Below are positions 18,795 through 27,073 of a DNA stretch of 64,000 nucleotides, piece after piece (position 1 is the stretch's first letter; each line of letters begins with the position of its first letter). This DNA comes from an uncultured Bacillota bacterium (GTDB taxonomy: Bacteria > Bacillota_I > Bacilli_A > RFN20 > CAG-826): positions 1 through 64,000 of the forward strand of contig CALEHV010000019.1 in the NCBI GenBank assembly GCA_937876465.1. Reading direction: 5' to 3'. The translations under genes were made by a program, and so were the position numbers. Below the pieces are notes generated by a model. That model was not told the origin of the DNA. It was given only the letters and a program-made list of their open reading frames with translations, and did not search any database.

Positions 18795-19811
18795 TTACTC
18801 TTCTTCAACTTTTTTATCTGCCTCATCGAATTTTTTAAGCAAATCTTCGACAGTAAGTTTAGATTTTTCTTCACCTTTGACATCCATAATAATGTGTCCA
18901 CAGTGATACATAATAAGACGATCACCATAAGTAATTGCATCTTTCATGTTGTGAGTAATCATTAATGTAGTCATCTTATTTTCACGAACAATTTTGTTTG
19001 TAAGTTCAAGAACTTTTTTAGCTGTCTTAGGATCAAGAGCAGCGGTGTGTTCGTCAAGCAATAAGATTTGTTTAGTTAAATCAAATTTTTCTCTAATTTT
19101 TATATCAGCAGCTTTTTTAGTTTCTAATATCTTCACTTTTTTCTCATCTTTAGAGAGATTTTCGTCCTTTTTAATGTTAGAGATAATTTCTTTAACTTGG
19201 TCTTTTTGATCTTGAACAAAGATATCGAATTCTTCTTTAGCTTCACGAGGAGATTGACCACCAAATAGTGCGTAATCACGTCTCATCATTGCGTAAGTTG
19301 GCTCACTTCTTAATGTTGCCATTAACAGTGTTAATGCTTGACGTTGTCCCCCAGACATAACTCCAACTTTTTGGTTTAGTCTATCTTCTAGATTTAATCC
19401 AATTCTTGCGAGTTGCTCTTTAAAGTATTGCTTATGATTTTCATTAAAACCCCATTTAATTGGAGAATGAAGTTTGCCACGATTATAGGCAATTTCCATA
19501 TTTTCAATTACAGACATATCTGCAGCAGTACCCATCATAGGATCTTGGAATACTCTTCCAAAGTAAGCTGCACGCTTATGTTCTTTGATTTTGGAAACAT
19601 CATAACCATTTAAAAGAACTTGTCCATCATCTGGAGTTAAGACACCAGATAAAATATTCAAAGTGGTGGATTTACCTGATCCGTTACCGCCAATAATGGT
19701 AATAAATTCGCCAGGTTCAATTTGAAGATTAACGTGATCTAATGCAATACGTTCATCTTCTTTTGCACCAGTGAGGTTGAATACTTTAGTAACATTTTTT
19801 AGTTCTATCAT
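18795..19811 (-). CDS. ABC transporter ATP-binding protein with a large insertion
   Basis: 338 residues; close relatives are about 250-265. Walker A GGNGSGKST is at 41-49, the signature SGGQRQ at 153-158, Walker B ILLLDEHTAALD at 249-260 and the H-loop THN follows. The 90 residues between signature and Walker B are normally about 15. Roughly 168-245 is an extra, highly charged helical block (KEEFDIFVQDQKDQ...). The rest matches the COG1101 ATPase of the TrpXYZ-like transporters. The start overlaps the permease stop by 4 nt. The frame is open throughout, so the insertion looks real rather than a frameshift. Confidence 0.88.
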   Translation of the reverse strand: MIELKNVTKVFNLTGAKEDERIALDHVNLQIEPGEFITIIGGNGSGKSTTLNILSGVLTPDDGQVLLNGYDVSKIKEHKRAAYFGRVFQDPMMGTAADMSVIENMEIAYNRGKLHSPIKWGFNENHKQYFKEQLARIGLNLEDRLNQKVGVMSGGQRQALTLLMATLRSEPTYAMMRRDYALFGGQSPREAKEEFDIFVQDQKDQVKEIISNIKKDENLSKDEKKVKILETKKAADIKIREKFDLTKQILLLDEHTAALDPKTAKKVLELTNKIVRENKMTTLMITHNMKDAITYGDRLIMYHCGHIIMDVKGEEKSKLTVEDLLKKFDEADKKVEEE

Positions 19812-20791
19812 TGTGCATTCCTCCTCTTTCTTTTAGCGTCTATCTGACCCTTAACCTTATTTTTAATAACGCCTATAGCTAAAGCTATAACTATAAGGAC
19901 TGCGTACAAGAGTTTTAATAAGTTTGGATCTAAACCAAGTCTTGTAGCAATTGTAATAATTATGAAGTAGAGAATACTTCCAAGAGCAACAGCGATAAGC
20001 CAATTCTTGAATGAACGTTTACCAAATATGGCTTCGCCAATAAGAATTGATGCTAAGCCGACAACTAAATATCCTGATGCGGAAATAGTTGTAACAGTTT
20101 TGACTTGTTGAGCATATAAAGAACCACCTAAGCCGATTAAAGCGTTTGATAATGCAATGCAAACAATTGTTGAAACGTCTGTATTAATACCTTGAGCTTT
20201 AGCCATTTTTTCATTCATTCCTGTAGCTCTAATTGCCATACCGTATTCTGTTCCAAAGAAGAAATATATTCCAAGCATAGCAATAACGACAACAACAAAC
20301 ATAACAACTGCTGTTATTACATCTCCCCAAGGAGCAACAACGATGAATCTTCCTCCAACATCGTCAAATGTCCATGGATAGAATAATGAATAAATAGTTT
20401 GAGATGGGCCGTCTTTAGTAATGCTAAATGTCACTTGTGACATAAAGTGCGAAGAAGCACCTTTTTGTAAGCCCATAATAATCATTGCAATAGAAACTGC
20501 GGCAGTCATCGTAATAATTCCGGAAAGGAGCTTAGGAATTTTTACGAATCTATTTAAAACACCTGTTACTAAACCACATATTCCTCCTGCAACAAATGAT
20601 GCAATAGTGGCAATCCAAGGATTTACTCCGTTGAATATCATGACTCCCGAAACTGCAGCGCCAATTAGGAAACTTCCTTCAGCTGTTAAGTCAGCAAAAT
20701 CTAATAATCTATATGTAAGGAAAATACCGAGCGCGAGTAACGCACATGGAAGACCACTTGTAATAATATTTAAGACAATATCTAAAAACAT
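19808..20791 (-). CDS. ABC transporter permease (TrpY-like)
   Basis: 327 residues with about 8-9 hydrophobic segments. It is of the branched-chain amino acid/monosaccharide permease superfamily and fits the COG4120 permease linked to COG2984 binding proteins. The family blocks LADLTAEGSF-like (DFADLTAEGSFLIGA) and GTEYGMAIRATG with N-xx-MA are present. It forms the membrane channel with the ATPase and the lipoprotein. The basic C-terminal tail is cytoplasmic. It lies 5 nt after the binding-protein gene and overlaps the ATPase start. Confidence 0.9.
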   Translation of the reverse strand: MFLDIVLNIITSGLPCALLALGIFLTYRLLDFADLTAEGSFLIGAAVSGVMIFNGVNPWIATIASFVAGGICGLVTGVLNRFVKIPKLLSGIITMTAAVSIAMIIMGLQKGASSHFMSQVTFSITKDGPSQTIYSLFYPWTFDDVGGRFIVVAPWGDVITAVVMFVVVVIAMLGIYFFFGTEYGMAIRATGMNEKMAKAQGINTDVSTIVCIALSNALIGLGGSLYAQQVKTVTTISASGYLVVGLASILIGEAIFGKRSFKNWLIAVALGSILYFIIITIATRLGLDPNLLKLLYAVLIVIALAIGVIKNKVKGQIDAKRKRRNAQ

Positions 20792-20796
20792 AAAAA

Positions 20797-21792
20797 CTAA
20801 TTAGCTGAAACGTCTCTACATTTTGCTTTTACAGCATCTGGTAAAACAATATTTGTACCAGCAAGATTTGCAGATGAATATAAATATTCACATTCTTCTT
20901 TTGTCATTGATGTAACAGGAATATCTTTAGGAGCTTTTTCTCCTTTTAAAATTTGAGCAGCAATTTTGCCTGTACGGACACCAAGTTCGAAATAATCTAC
21001 AGAAAGAGTAATGTGCCCGCCTTTCTTAAGCATATTTTCTTCGCCTGCAACAACTAAGACATTCTCAGAATTACATGCTTGAAGAACTGCGTTCATATTA
21101 GCAGCTAAATTATTATCAGTCGGAATATAAATGGCATCAATACCTGATTCTGAAGCTAATGCCAAAGCATTTGCAGAAATATCGGTTGGTCCAGTAACTG
21201 TTTTTCTAACTACAGTTAAGCCTTCACTTTCTGCAGCTTGTTGAGCTTGATCAGCTTGAACAACTGAATTAACTTCTGATGAAGTGTAAAGAATACCAAT
21301 TTTATCAGCATCTGGAATGCATTCTTTAACTAATTTAATTTGAGCATCGATTGGTTGAGCGTCACTTGTACCGGTAACATAGCCTTTTCCATTTTCCAAT
21401 GATTCAACTAAATTAGCTGAAACAGGATCGGTAACTGCAGAGAATAATATTGGTTTTGTTGAACCTTTATCAGTTGCTGCAGAATTAAGAGCTTGTGATG
21501 CTCCTGTACCGAGTCCGAAAGTCATTTCGCAACCTCCAACTAAATCCTTTGCAAATGTAATTAAGTTTGCATCATCTCCAGAAGCGTTTCTTGAGACGAT
21601 TTGGAAATCCTTGTTTTTAACAAGACCAGCTTGTTTTAAACCATCTTCAAATCCATCTGCACATAATTGAAGTGCATCATGTTGAACTGGAAGTAAAACA
21701 CCAATCTTTGGACCTGTTTCTCCACAACCTGTAGCTGCCAACGAGACTAAGAGAAGTGAAGCAGATAATCCTATCAATTTTGCTTTTTTCAT
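20797..21792 (-). CDS. ABC transporter substrate-binding lipoprotein (TrpX/COG2984 family)
   Basis: 331 residues from the ATG at 21792, which has AAAGGAG upstream (plus-strand CTCCTTT at 21801-21807). The N-terminus is a lipoprotein signal with lipobox LAATGC. The fold is the ABC_sub_bind family, with motifs IGVLLPVQHDAL, ILFSAVTDPVSANLV, IGILYTSSEVNS and LSVDYFELG. Members carry tryptophan in some streptococci, but specificity varies and is unknown here. The gene sits behind a long structured leader. The ATG 51 nt further upstream lies inside the terminator hairpin and is not used. Confidence 0.9.
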   Translation of the reverse strand: MKKAKLIGLSASLLLVSLAATGCGETGPKIGVLLPVQHDALQLCADGFEDGLKQAGLVKNKDFQIVSRNASGDDANLITFAKDLVGGCEMTFGLGTGASQALNSAATDKGSTKPILFSAVTDPVSANLVESLENGKGYVTGTSDAQPIDAQIKLVKECIPDADKIGILYTSSEVNSVVQADQAQQAAESEGLTVVRKTVTGPTDISANALALASESGIDAIYIPTDNNLAANMNAVLQACNSENVLVVAGEENMLKKGGHITLSVDYFELGVRTGKIAAQILKGEKAPKDIPVTSMTKEECEYLYSSANLAGTNIVLPDAVKAKCRDVSAN

Positions 21793-21799
21793 AGTTTGT

Positions 21800-22005
21800 T
21801 CTCCTTTAACAAAATAAAACTTGGGATTCGAACACCCAAGCATCTTATCTTATTACCAGGTGTTCAACTAATTTTTGTTTCCCACCTTGAACCATTTTCA
21901 AACAATAGGAAACAATTACCTAAAGTAATAAAAATAGCAAAAATAGAAGTTTTGATTAACTTTAACGAATTTTGAATTTGTCATAGTTTCTGAGCTCCTA
22001 TTTAT
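21800..22005 (-). promoter_or_regulatory. Riboswitch-like attenuator leader of the ABC operon
   Basis: On the minus strand three helices compete. (a) A hairpin GTTTCC (21913-21908) with GGAAAC (21882-21877) encloses TTGAA/TTCAA. (b) GAACACC (21865-21859) can pair with GGTGTTC (21836-21830). (c) The terminator stem is CTTGGG (21840-21835) with CCCAAG (21825-21820), followed by TTTTATTTT. Helix b blocks c. The upstream GGTTCAA (21893-21887) can pair with TTGAAC (21867-21862) and block b. No T-box consensus or known riboswitch core is recognised. Confidence 0.55.
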
Positions 22006-22011
22006 GAAATT

Positions 22012-22017
22012 ATTATA
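22012..22017 (-). promoter_or_regulatory. -10 box of the ABC operon
   Basis: A minus-strand TATAAT lies at 22017-22012 with no clear -35. Starting about 7 nt later gives a leader of roughly 210 nt, long enough for the folding described for this operon. Confidence 0.45.
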
Positions 22018-22076
22018 GTTGAATGCTCCTTAATATAAAAGAAGAAAATATTTATGTTTATTTAAACATGTATGTG

Positions 22077-22085
22077 TGTTATAGT
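22077..22085 (+). promoter_or_regulatory. alaS extended -10 promoter
   Basis: TGTTATAGT (TGn plus TATAGT). It is divergent from the ABC operon promoter 60 bp away, so the 470-bp gap holds two opposed regulated leaders. Confidence 0.5.
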
Positions 22086-22090
22086 ATTTT

Positions 22091-22240
22091 CGCTCCGATA
22101 AAGGAAACTATGCCACTCCTTTGGAGGCGATGAAAGTCGCCGTAGTTCTGCGTTAAAGAACATAATTAAGTCGCACTAGAGTTATCTAGTGAATAAGGAT
22201 GGTACCGCGTTAAAACGTTCCTTAGGGTTCGTTTTTTATT
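22091..22240 (+). promoter_or_regulatory. T-box leader of alaS
   Basis: The T-box AAGGATGGTACCGCG lies at 22195-22209. AAGGA can pair with TCCTT (22219-22223) to form the antiterminator. The competing terminator is AAAACG/CGTTTT (22212-22235) with a long T-tract. Upstream are stems AACTA/TAGTT enclosing CTCC/GGAG and GGCGA/TCGCC, then GTTCT/AGAAC, then CACTAGA/TCTAGTG. Only about 100 nt lie before the T-box, shorter than a usual Stem I region. The Ala specifier (a GCN triplet) is not assigned with confidence. Confidence 0.85.
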
Positions 22241-22264
22241 TTTATTTAAAAAGAGGTTACGATT

Positions 22265-24871
22265 ATGAAAAAATTATCAGGAAACGAAGTTAGATTAATG
22301 TGGTTAGACTTTTTCAAAAGTAAAGGCCACCACGTCGAAAAAGGTGCATCATTAATTCCGTACAAAGATCCATCATTACTTTGGATCAACAGTGGTGTTG
22401 CTGCACTTAAAAAATATATGGATGGTTCAGAAGTACCTCCATCAAGAAGAATTACAAACGTTCAAAAATCAATTCGTACAAACGACATTGATAACGTTGG
22501 TTATACTTCACGTCACCATACATTCTTTGAAATGCTTGGAAACTTCTCAATTGGAGACTATTTCAGAAACGAAGTTATCCCTTGGGCATTTGAAATTCTC
22601 ACTAGTGAGAAATATTTCGCAATGCCAAAAGATAAGCTCTACATGACATACAATCCAAGTGATGAAGCAAGCCATAAATTATGGTTAGAATGCGGTGTTA
22701 GTGAAGACCATTTAATCCCATTAGAAGGAAACTATTGGGAAATTGGTGAAGGCCCAGCAGGACCAAACACAGAAGTCTTCTTTGATCGTGGTGAAAAATA
22801 CGATCCAAATCATTTAGGAGACAAACTTTTAAGAGAAGAAATTGAAAACGACAGATACATTGAAATCTGGGGTATTGTTTTCTCTCAATATAACGCTGTT
22901 CCAGGCACTCCACGTAGTGAATATAAAGAATTACCAAGTAAAAATATTGATACAGGTGCTGGACTTGAACGTATTGTTTCTGTTTTACAAGAAACTCCAT
23001 CAAACTTTGAAACTGATTTATTCATGCCAATTATTGAAGCTGTTGAAAAAATGGCAAACGTTAAATATGAAGCACCTAACCTCACTCCATATAGAGTCAT
23101 TGCAGACCACATTCGTGCTGTTACATTTGCTATCGGTGATGGTGAGATGTTCTCAAACGAAGGTCGTGGCTACATCTTACGTAGATTAGTAAGAAGGGCT
23201 ATGAGATTTGCTAAAAAGCTCGGAATTAATCGTCCATTTATGAACCAATTAGTCCCAGTTGTAGTAGAAAAATATAAAGGCTTCTACCCAGAACTTGAAA
23301 GCAAATCTGCTCATATTCAAAACTTACTTAAAGCTGAAGAAGAAAAATTCATTAAGACATTGTCTTCAGGTGAACAAATTCTTCGCGAAATGATTGAAGG
23401 TAAGAAAGAATTATCGGGCAAAGATGCATTCCGTTTATACGATACATTTGGTTTTCCATTAGACTTAACAAAAGAAATCTGCGCTGAAAGCAACATTAAA
23501 GTTGACGAAGAAGGTTTCCAAGTTGAAATGGAAGCTCAAAAAGAACGTGCTAGAAACGCTCGTAGCGGTGAACAAAGCATGCATAAACAATCAAAGGATT
23601 TACTTGATTTCAATTTACCAAGCGAATTCACATATGATGACACACCAATCGAATCAAAAGTCATTGGTTTATTCAAAGATGGCGTCAAAGTCGATGTTAT
23701 TGACGATGAAGGCGAAGTTGTCTTTGCAAAAACAAACTTCTACAGTGAATCCGGTGGTGAAGTTGCTGATCATGGATCAATTAAAAACTCAAGCACATTA
23801 GCAAGTGTTGTTGATGTTCAAAAAGCTCCAAATAAAGAGAATCTTCATTTTGTGAAACTTGTTAAAGGTTCAATTAAAGTTGGTGATACATTTACTCTTG
23901 AAGTTGATCACGAAGAACGTGAATTTGTTAAGAGAAATCACTCTGCAACTCACTTATTACAAACTGCATTAGTTAGAGTTTTAGGCGACCATATTAAGCA
24001 AATGGGTTCATTTGTCTCTTCTGAATATATGAGATTTGACTTCTCTCATTTTGAAAAAATAACTGAACAACAATTGAAAGAAATCGAATATGAAGTTAAT
24101 AGATTAATTGCTAAAGCAATCCCAAGCGATATTAAGGTTCTTCCAATTGAAGAAGCTAATAAACTTGGCGCTAAAGCATTCTTCTCTGAAAAATATGGCG
24201 ATCATGTCCGTGTTGTTAGATTCGGTGATGATTCTCTTGAATTCTGTGGTGGTTGCCACGTCGATAATACAAGAGATATCGGGGTATTCGTAATTGAATC
24301 AGAAGAATCAGTTGCTTCAGGTGTTCGTAGAATTCAAGGAAGAACATCGTTAGGAGGCTACAAGCTTCTTAAAGAAAGAGAAGACATCTTGAATGAAGTT
24401 AAAGATTCTCTAGGTGCTAAGTCAATTGTTGAAGTTAACGATAGACTTAATGCAAGTTTAGCTGCTCAAGCTGAACTCAAGAAAGCTAACGAACAACTTA
24501 TGGATAAGATGGCTCAAGTTACTGCTGATTCATTAATAAATGAATTCGTAGATTTTAATAACTATAAAGTCATCATGAAATATGTTGAAGGTATGTCTAT
24601 GAACAACCTCAATAAGATTGGCGATATTCTTAAGAATAAACACGCTGATTCAATTATCGTTTTAGTTGGCGGAAGTGATGGAGATTTATCTCTTGCATGT
24701 TTCGTAACTGGAAATGCTTTAAATTCAAACAAAGCAGGCGATATTATTAGAACACTTGCAACAGAACTAAAAGGTAATGGTGGTGGACGTCCAAACATGG
24801 CAAACGGTCGTGGCAAAGATAAGTCCGCTATTTCGCACGGTTTTGATATAATTAGAGGAAATATTAAGTGA
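22265..24871 (+). CDS. alaS: Alanyl-tRNA synthetase
   Basis: 868 residues, full length. The class II core (RHHTFFEMLGNFSIGDYF; GAGLERI), the editing domain with zinc-type motifs HSATHLL and CGGCHVDNT, and the C-terminal oligomerisation domain ending GGGGRPNMANGRG are all present. It charges tRNA-Ala and clears Ser/Gly mischarges. AGAGG precedes the ATG. It is controlled by the T-box leader, so expression should rise when uncharged tRNA-Ala accumulates. The TGA stop overlaps the GTG start of ruvX. Confidence 0.98.
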   Translation: MKKLSGNEVRLMWLDFFKSKGHHVEKGASLIPYKDPSLLWINSGVAALKKYMDGSEVPPSRRITNVQKSIRTNDIDNVGYTSRHHTFFEMLGNFSIGDYFRNEVIPWAFEILTSEKYFAMPKDKLYMTYNPSDEASHKLWLECGVSEDHLIPLEGNYWEIGEGPAGPNTEVFFDRGEKYDPNHLGDKLLREEIENDRYIEIWGIVFSQYNAVPGTPRSEYKELPSKNIDTGAGLERIVSVLQETPSNFETDLFMPIIEAVEKMANVKYEAPNLTPYRVIADHIRAVTFAIGDGEMFSNEGRGYILRRLVRRAMRFAKKLGINRPFMNQLVPVVVEKYKGFYPELESKSAHIQNLLKAEEEKFIKTLSSGEQILREMIEGKKELSGKDAFRLYDTFGFPLDLTKEICAESNIKVDEEGFQVEMEAQKERARNARSGEQSMHKQSKDLLDFNLPSEFTYDDTPIESKVIGLFKDGVKVDVIDDEGEVVFAKTNFYSESGGEVADHGSIKNSSTLASVVDVQKAPNKENLHFVKLVKGSIKVGDTFTLEVDHEEREFVKRNHSATHLLQTALVRVLGDHIKQMGSFVSSEYMRFDFSHFEKITEQQLKEIEYEVNRLIAKAIPSDIKVLPIEEANKLGAKAFFSEKYGDHVRVVRFGDDSLEFCGGCHVDNTRDIGVFVIESEESVASGVRRIQGRTSLGGYKLLKEREDILNEVKDSLGAKSIVEVNDRLNASLAAQAELKKANEQLMDKMAQVTADSLINEFVDFNNYKVIMKYVEGMSMNNLNKIGDILKNKHADSIIVLVGGSDGDLSLACFVTGNALNSNKAGDIIRTLATELKGNGGGRPNMANGRGKDKSAISHGFDIIRGNIK

Positions 24872-25296
24872 AAAAGATTTTAGGGCTTGATTTGGGCACA
24901 AAAACACTTGGAATTGCTATATCTGATGTTTTAGGTATTGCAGCACATGGTTTAGAAAACTTTGTTTTCGAAAAAGGAAACTATAAAGCTGCAAGAGAAA
25001 GGGTTCTTCAAATTGTTAAAGAACACGATATTGAAGAAATTGCTCTTGGATTACCTTTACATATGAATGGCGAGGTTTCCGAAAGGGCCCAATCCTCTAT
25101 GAGATTTAGAGATGATTTATTAAAAGAAAATCCTAATTTAAAAATAGAATTAGTAGATGAAAGAATGACTACTATAATTGCTAACAACAGACTTCTTGAA
25201 GCTAACTTATCTAGAAATAAAAGAAAACAAGTTATCGATCAACAAGCTGCAGTTGTTATCTTAGAGTCATACATGTCTACAAGAAAGGTGAATTAA
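24868..25296 (+). CDS. ruvX: Holliday junction resolvase-like protein RuvX/YqgF
   Basis: 142 residues. It has the RNase H-like motifs LDLGTKTLGIA, ERMTT and the late acidic DQQAAVVILESY. YqgF family members process 16S rRNA 5' ends and/or resolve junctions; which applies here is unknown. It starts with GTG, overlapping the alaS stop (GTGA), as in the conserved alaS-yrrK-yrzB order of Bacillus. Confidence 0.92.
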   Translation: MKKILGLDLGTKTLGIAISDVLGIAAHGLENFVFEKGNYKAARERVLQIVKEHDIEEIALGLPLHMNGEVSERAQSSMRFRDDLLKENPNLKIELVDERMTTIIANNRLLEANLSRNKRKQVIDQQAAVVILESYMSTRKVN

Positions 25297-25297
25297 T

Positions 25298-25576
25298 ATG
25301 GCACAAGAATTATTAAATGATGAAGAAATGATTATCACTAACGCCGATGGTGAAGAAGTGGTTATGAAAATTCTTTTTACATATGAAAATGAAGAACGCA
25401 AAAAATCATATGTTTTCTTACAAGAAAAAGACAACGAAGAAAACGTTTTAGCATTCATCTATAGCGAGGAAGATAAATCCTTGTTAGAAATCGAAGATGA
25501 CGAGGAATATGGAGAGGTCGAAGAAGTGTTTAATGCATTCATGGAAGACCCAAAAATTCAAGAAGCTAAAAAATAA
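25298..25576 (+). CDS. DUF1292 (YrzB-like) acidic protein
   Basis: 92 residues, very acidic, one base after the ruvX stop. It has the DUF1292 pattern: ITNADGEEVVMKILFTYE, then YVFLQEKD, then a C-terminal acidic EDDEEYGEVEEVFNAF. The function of the family is unknown. Conserved position after the alaS-ruvX pair suggests a housekeeping role. Confidence 0.88.
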   Translation: MAQELLNDEEMIITNADGEEVVMKILFTYENEERKKSYVFLQEKDNEENVLAFIYSEEDKSLLEIEDDEEYGEVEEVFNAFMEDPKIQEAKK

Positions 25577-25578
25577 GT

Positions 25579-25607
25579 TTGTTTTATAAATTGTTATAGT
25601 ATACAAT
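25579..25607 (+). promoter_or_regulatory. greA promoter
   Basis: TTGTTT (25579-25584), a 17-nt spacer and TACAAT (25602-25607). A small AATACA/TGTATT hairpin follows. GGAGAGG at 25623-25629 sets the start at 25638. Confidence 0.5.
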
Positions 25608-25637
25608 ACATTCTTGTATTTTGGAGAGGTCACGAAA

Positions 25638-26084
25638 ATGGCAGAACAAAAGAAATATAGAATTACAGAAGCTAAAAAGGCTGAATACGAAGCAGAATTA
25701 AAGAACTTAACAACAGTCGAAATGCCACAATGTATTAACGATGTTAATACTGCTCGCGCATTAGGCGATTTAAGCGAAAATGCAGATTACGATGCTGCTA
25801 GAAAAAGACAAGCAGAATTAAATAGAAGAATTGGTTACTTAACCGATGTTTTAAACAACTGTGATGTTATTCAAGGAACAATCTTAGAATTCAAACATCT
25901 TGGTAATGGAAAAACATATAAATTCTTAATCGTTGGAAATAGCGGTGCTAATCCATTAGATGCAACTACTCCAACGATTCCAGAAGATTCACCAGTAGCT
26001 ATTGCAGTTAAAGGTCATAAGGCTGGAGATGTCGTTACAGTTAATGTTGCTAATAAATACGACATTGAAATCTTATCAATCTAA
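25638..26084 (+). CDS. greA: Transcription elongation factor GreA
   Basis: 148 residues from the ATG at 25638. The N-terminal coiled coil has GDLSENADYDAARKRQ, with the acidic tip that enters the RNA polymerase channel, and the C-terminal domain has SPVAIAVKGHKAGDVVTV. It stimulates cleavage of backtracked RNA. It is followed by a strong terminator. Confidence 0.96.
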   Translation: MAEQKKYRITEAKKAEYEAELKNLTTVEMPQCINDVNTARALGDLSENADYDAARKRQAELNRRIGYLTDVLNNCDVIQGTILEFKHLGNGKTYKFLIVGNSGANPLDATTPTIPEDSPVAIAVKGHKAGDVVTVNVANKYDIEILSI

Positions 26085-26103
26085 GGAATAATAGAAAATA
26101 ATA

Positions 26104-26131
26104 GGGAACCTAATGGTTCCCTTTTTTCTTT
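26104..26131 (+). terminator. greA terminator
   Basis: GGGAACC and GGTTCCC with a TAAT loop (26104-26121), then TTTTTTCTTT. Confidence 0.92.
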
Positions 26132-26180
26132 CGTGAAAATTTTTCCTTCATTTTGTAAATATGTTATTGGAGGAAAATAC

Positions 26181-26357
26181 ATGAAAAGACAATTAACTTT
26201 AGAAGAGTGTGAAAACACAGTAACTGGTGAAATAACCTTAACTGCAGTTATGGCAATTTGCGCAATCGCAATTGTTGCAATTATTGCTTATAAACTTTTT
26301 ACATCTACACAAGGATCAGGAAAAATCCCTGGTGGATGGCAATTTTCTTGGAAATGA
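26181..26357 (+). CDS. Small single-pass membrane peptide, unrecognised
   Basis: 58 residues from the ATG at 26181, preceded by GGAGG at a good distance. The N-terminus is charged (MKRQLTLEECENTVTGEI). It is followed by a ~22-residue hydrophobic helix (TAVMAICAIAIVAIIAYKLF) and a polar tail with GSGKIPGGWQFSWK. It looks like a small membrane or bacteriocin-like peptide, but no processing, immunity or export gene is adjacent. Its stop overlaps the radC start (ATGA), so radC translation depends on it. The longer in-frame ATG at 26133 lies just after the terminator and lacks a ribosome site. Confidence 0.6.
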   Translation: MKRQLTLEECENTVTGEITLTAVMAICAIAIVAIIAYKLFTSTQGSGKIPGGWQFSWK

Positions 26358-27040
26358 AAATTCAAGAAATACCAAAGAACGAACGTCCTAGGGAAAAGGC
26401 TTTAAAATACGGAATTGAAAGCATAACAGATCAAGAACTTTTGGCTATCATTATCGGCTCTGGAGTCAAGAATAAATCGGCGTTAGAAATTGCAGATTCT
26501 TTAATTAAAAGTTACACGAATATTTCTTGCTTATCTAAAGCTAAAACATCCTTACTTAAGAAAGAGTTTGGCTTAAGCCAAATATCTTCGTTAAAACTAG
26601 AAGCAACTTTTGAATTGCATAATAGGTTATTGCGACCTCAATACAATAATTTAGACATTGTTTTAACGTCTCAAGATGTATTTGAACGATACAAATATTT
26701 AAAAGATGAAAACCAAGAGTTTTTAGTGCTTTTAATGCTCAATCAAAAATCTAAAATTATTAAAGAAAAAATAATGTATAAAGGGACAAGTAGTTTTATC
26801 GAATTGAATATAAAAGAAATAATGGTGGAATTATTACAAGCAAACACAGCTAAGTTGTACTTAATTCATAACCATGTAGATTCTAGTTGCAAGCCAAGTG
26901 AAGAAGATATTGAATCAACATTAATCATCCAAGAAAAAGCTAGGATTTTAGGTATTAAATTAATCGATCATATTATCATTCATTGGAATGGATATTTTTC
27001 TTTTTTAAGAAACGGCCTAATTAGAAAATATCGAAAATAG
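26354..27040 (+). CDS. radC: RadC/UPF0758 JAB-domain protein
   Basis: 228 residues from the ATG at 26354. The N-terminal helix-hairpin-helix region (PREKALKYGIESITDQELLAI) precedes a JAB1/MPN metalloprotease-like domain. The metal motif reads HNHVDSSCKPSEED, so HxH and SxxD are kept while the usual PSG is altered. Despite its name the family has no proven repair role; many members travel with mobile or competence genes. It is coupled by a 4-nt overlap to the small peptide gene. Confidence 0.88.
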   Translation: MKIQEIPKNERPREKALKYGIESITDQELLAIIIGSGVKNKSALEIADSLIKSYTNISCLSKAKTSLLKKEFGLSQISSLKLEATFELHNRLLRPQYNNLDIVLTSQDVFERYKYLKDENQEFLVLLMLNQKSKIIKEKIMYKGTSSFIELNIKEIMVELLQANTAKLYLIHNHVDSSCKPSEEDIESTLIIQEKARILGIKLIDHIIIHWNGYFSFLRNGLIRKYRK

Positions 27041-27068
27041 TTGTAGTTTTTTAAACTTTTATTATAAT
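27041..27068 (+). promoter_or_regulatory. rplU promoter
   Basis: TTGTAG (27041-27046), a 16-nt spacer and TATAAT (27063-27068), directly before the L21 leader. Confidence 0.6.
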
Positions 27069-27073
27069 AAATA

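Noticed and set aside
18795..19811. Frameshift or pseudogene in the long ABC ATPase
   Set aside because: Both flanks are in one open frame with all catalytic motifs; the extra block has normal codon use and ordered charge pattern.
21820..21840. tRNA-like T-arm (TTCGAAT loop on the minus strand)
   Set aside because: The 5-bp T-stem does not form, no acceptor or anticodon stem surrounds it and CCA is missing. The hairpin is better explained as an intrinsic terminator with a T-tract.
21800..22005. T-box leader for the TrpXYZ-like operon
   Set aside because: AAGGTGGGAAAC is only a faint echo of AAGGGTGGTACCGCG, and the antiterminator does not form in T-box fashion. Kept as an unassigned attenuator.
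26133..26180. Upstream start for the small peptide at 26133
   Set aside because: It lies right after the greA terminator T-tract and lacks a ribosome site; the ATG at 26181 has GGAGG.
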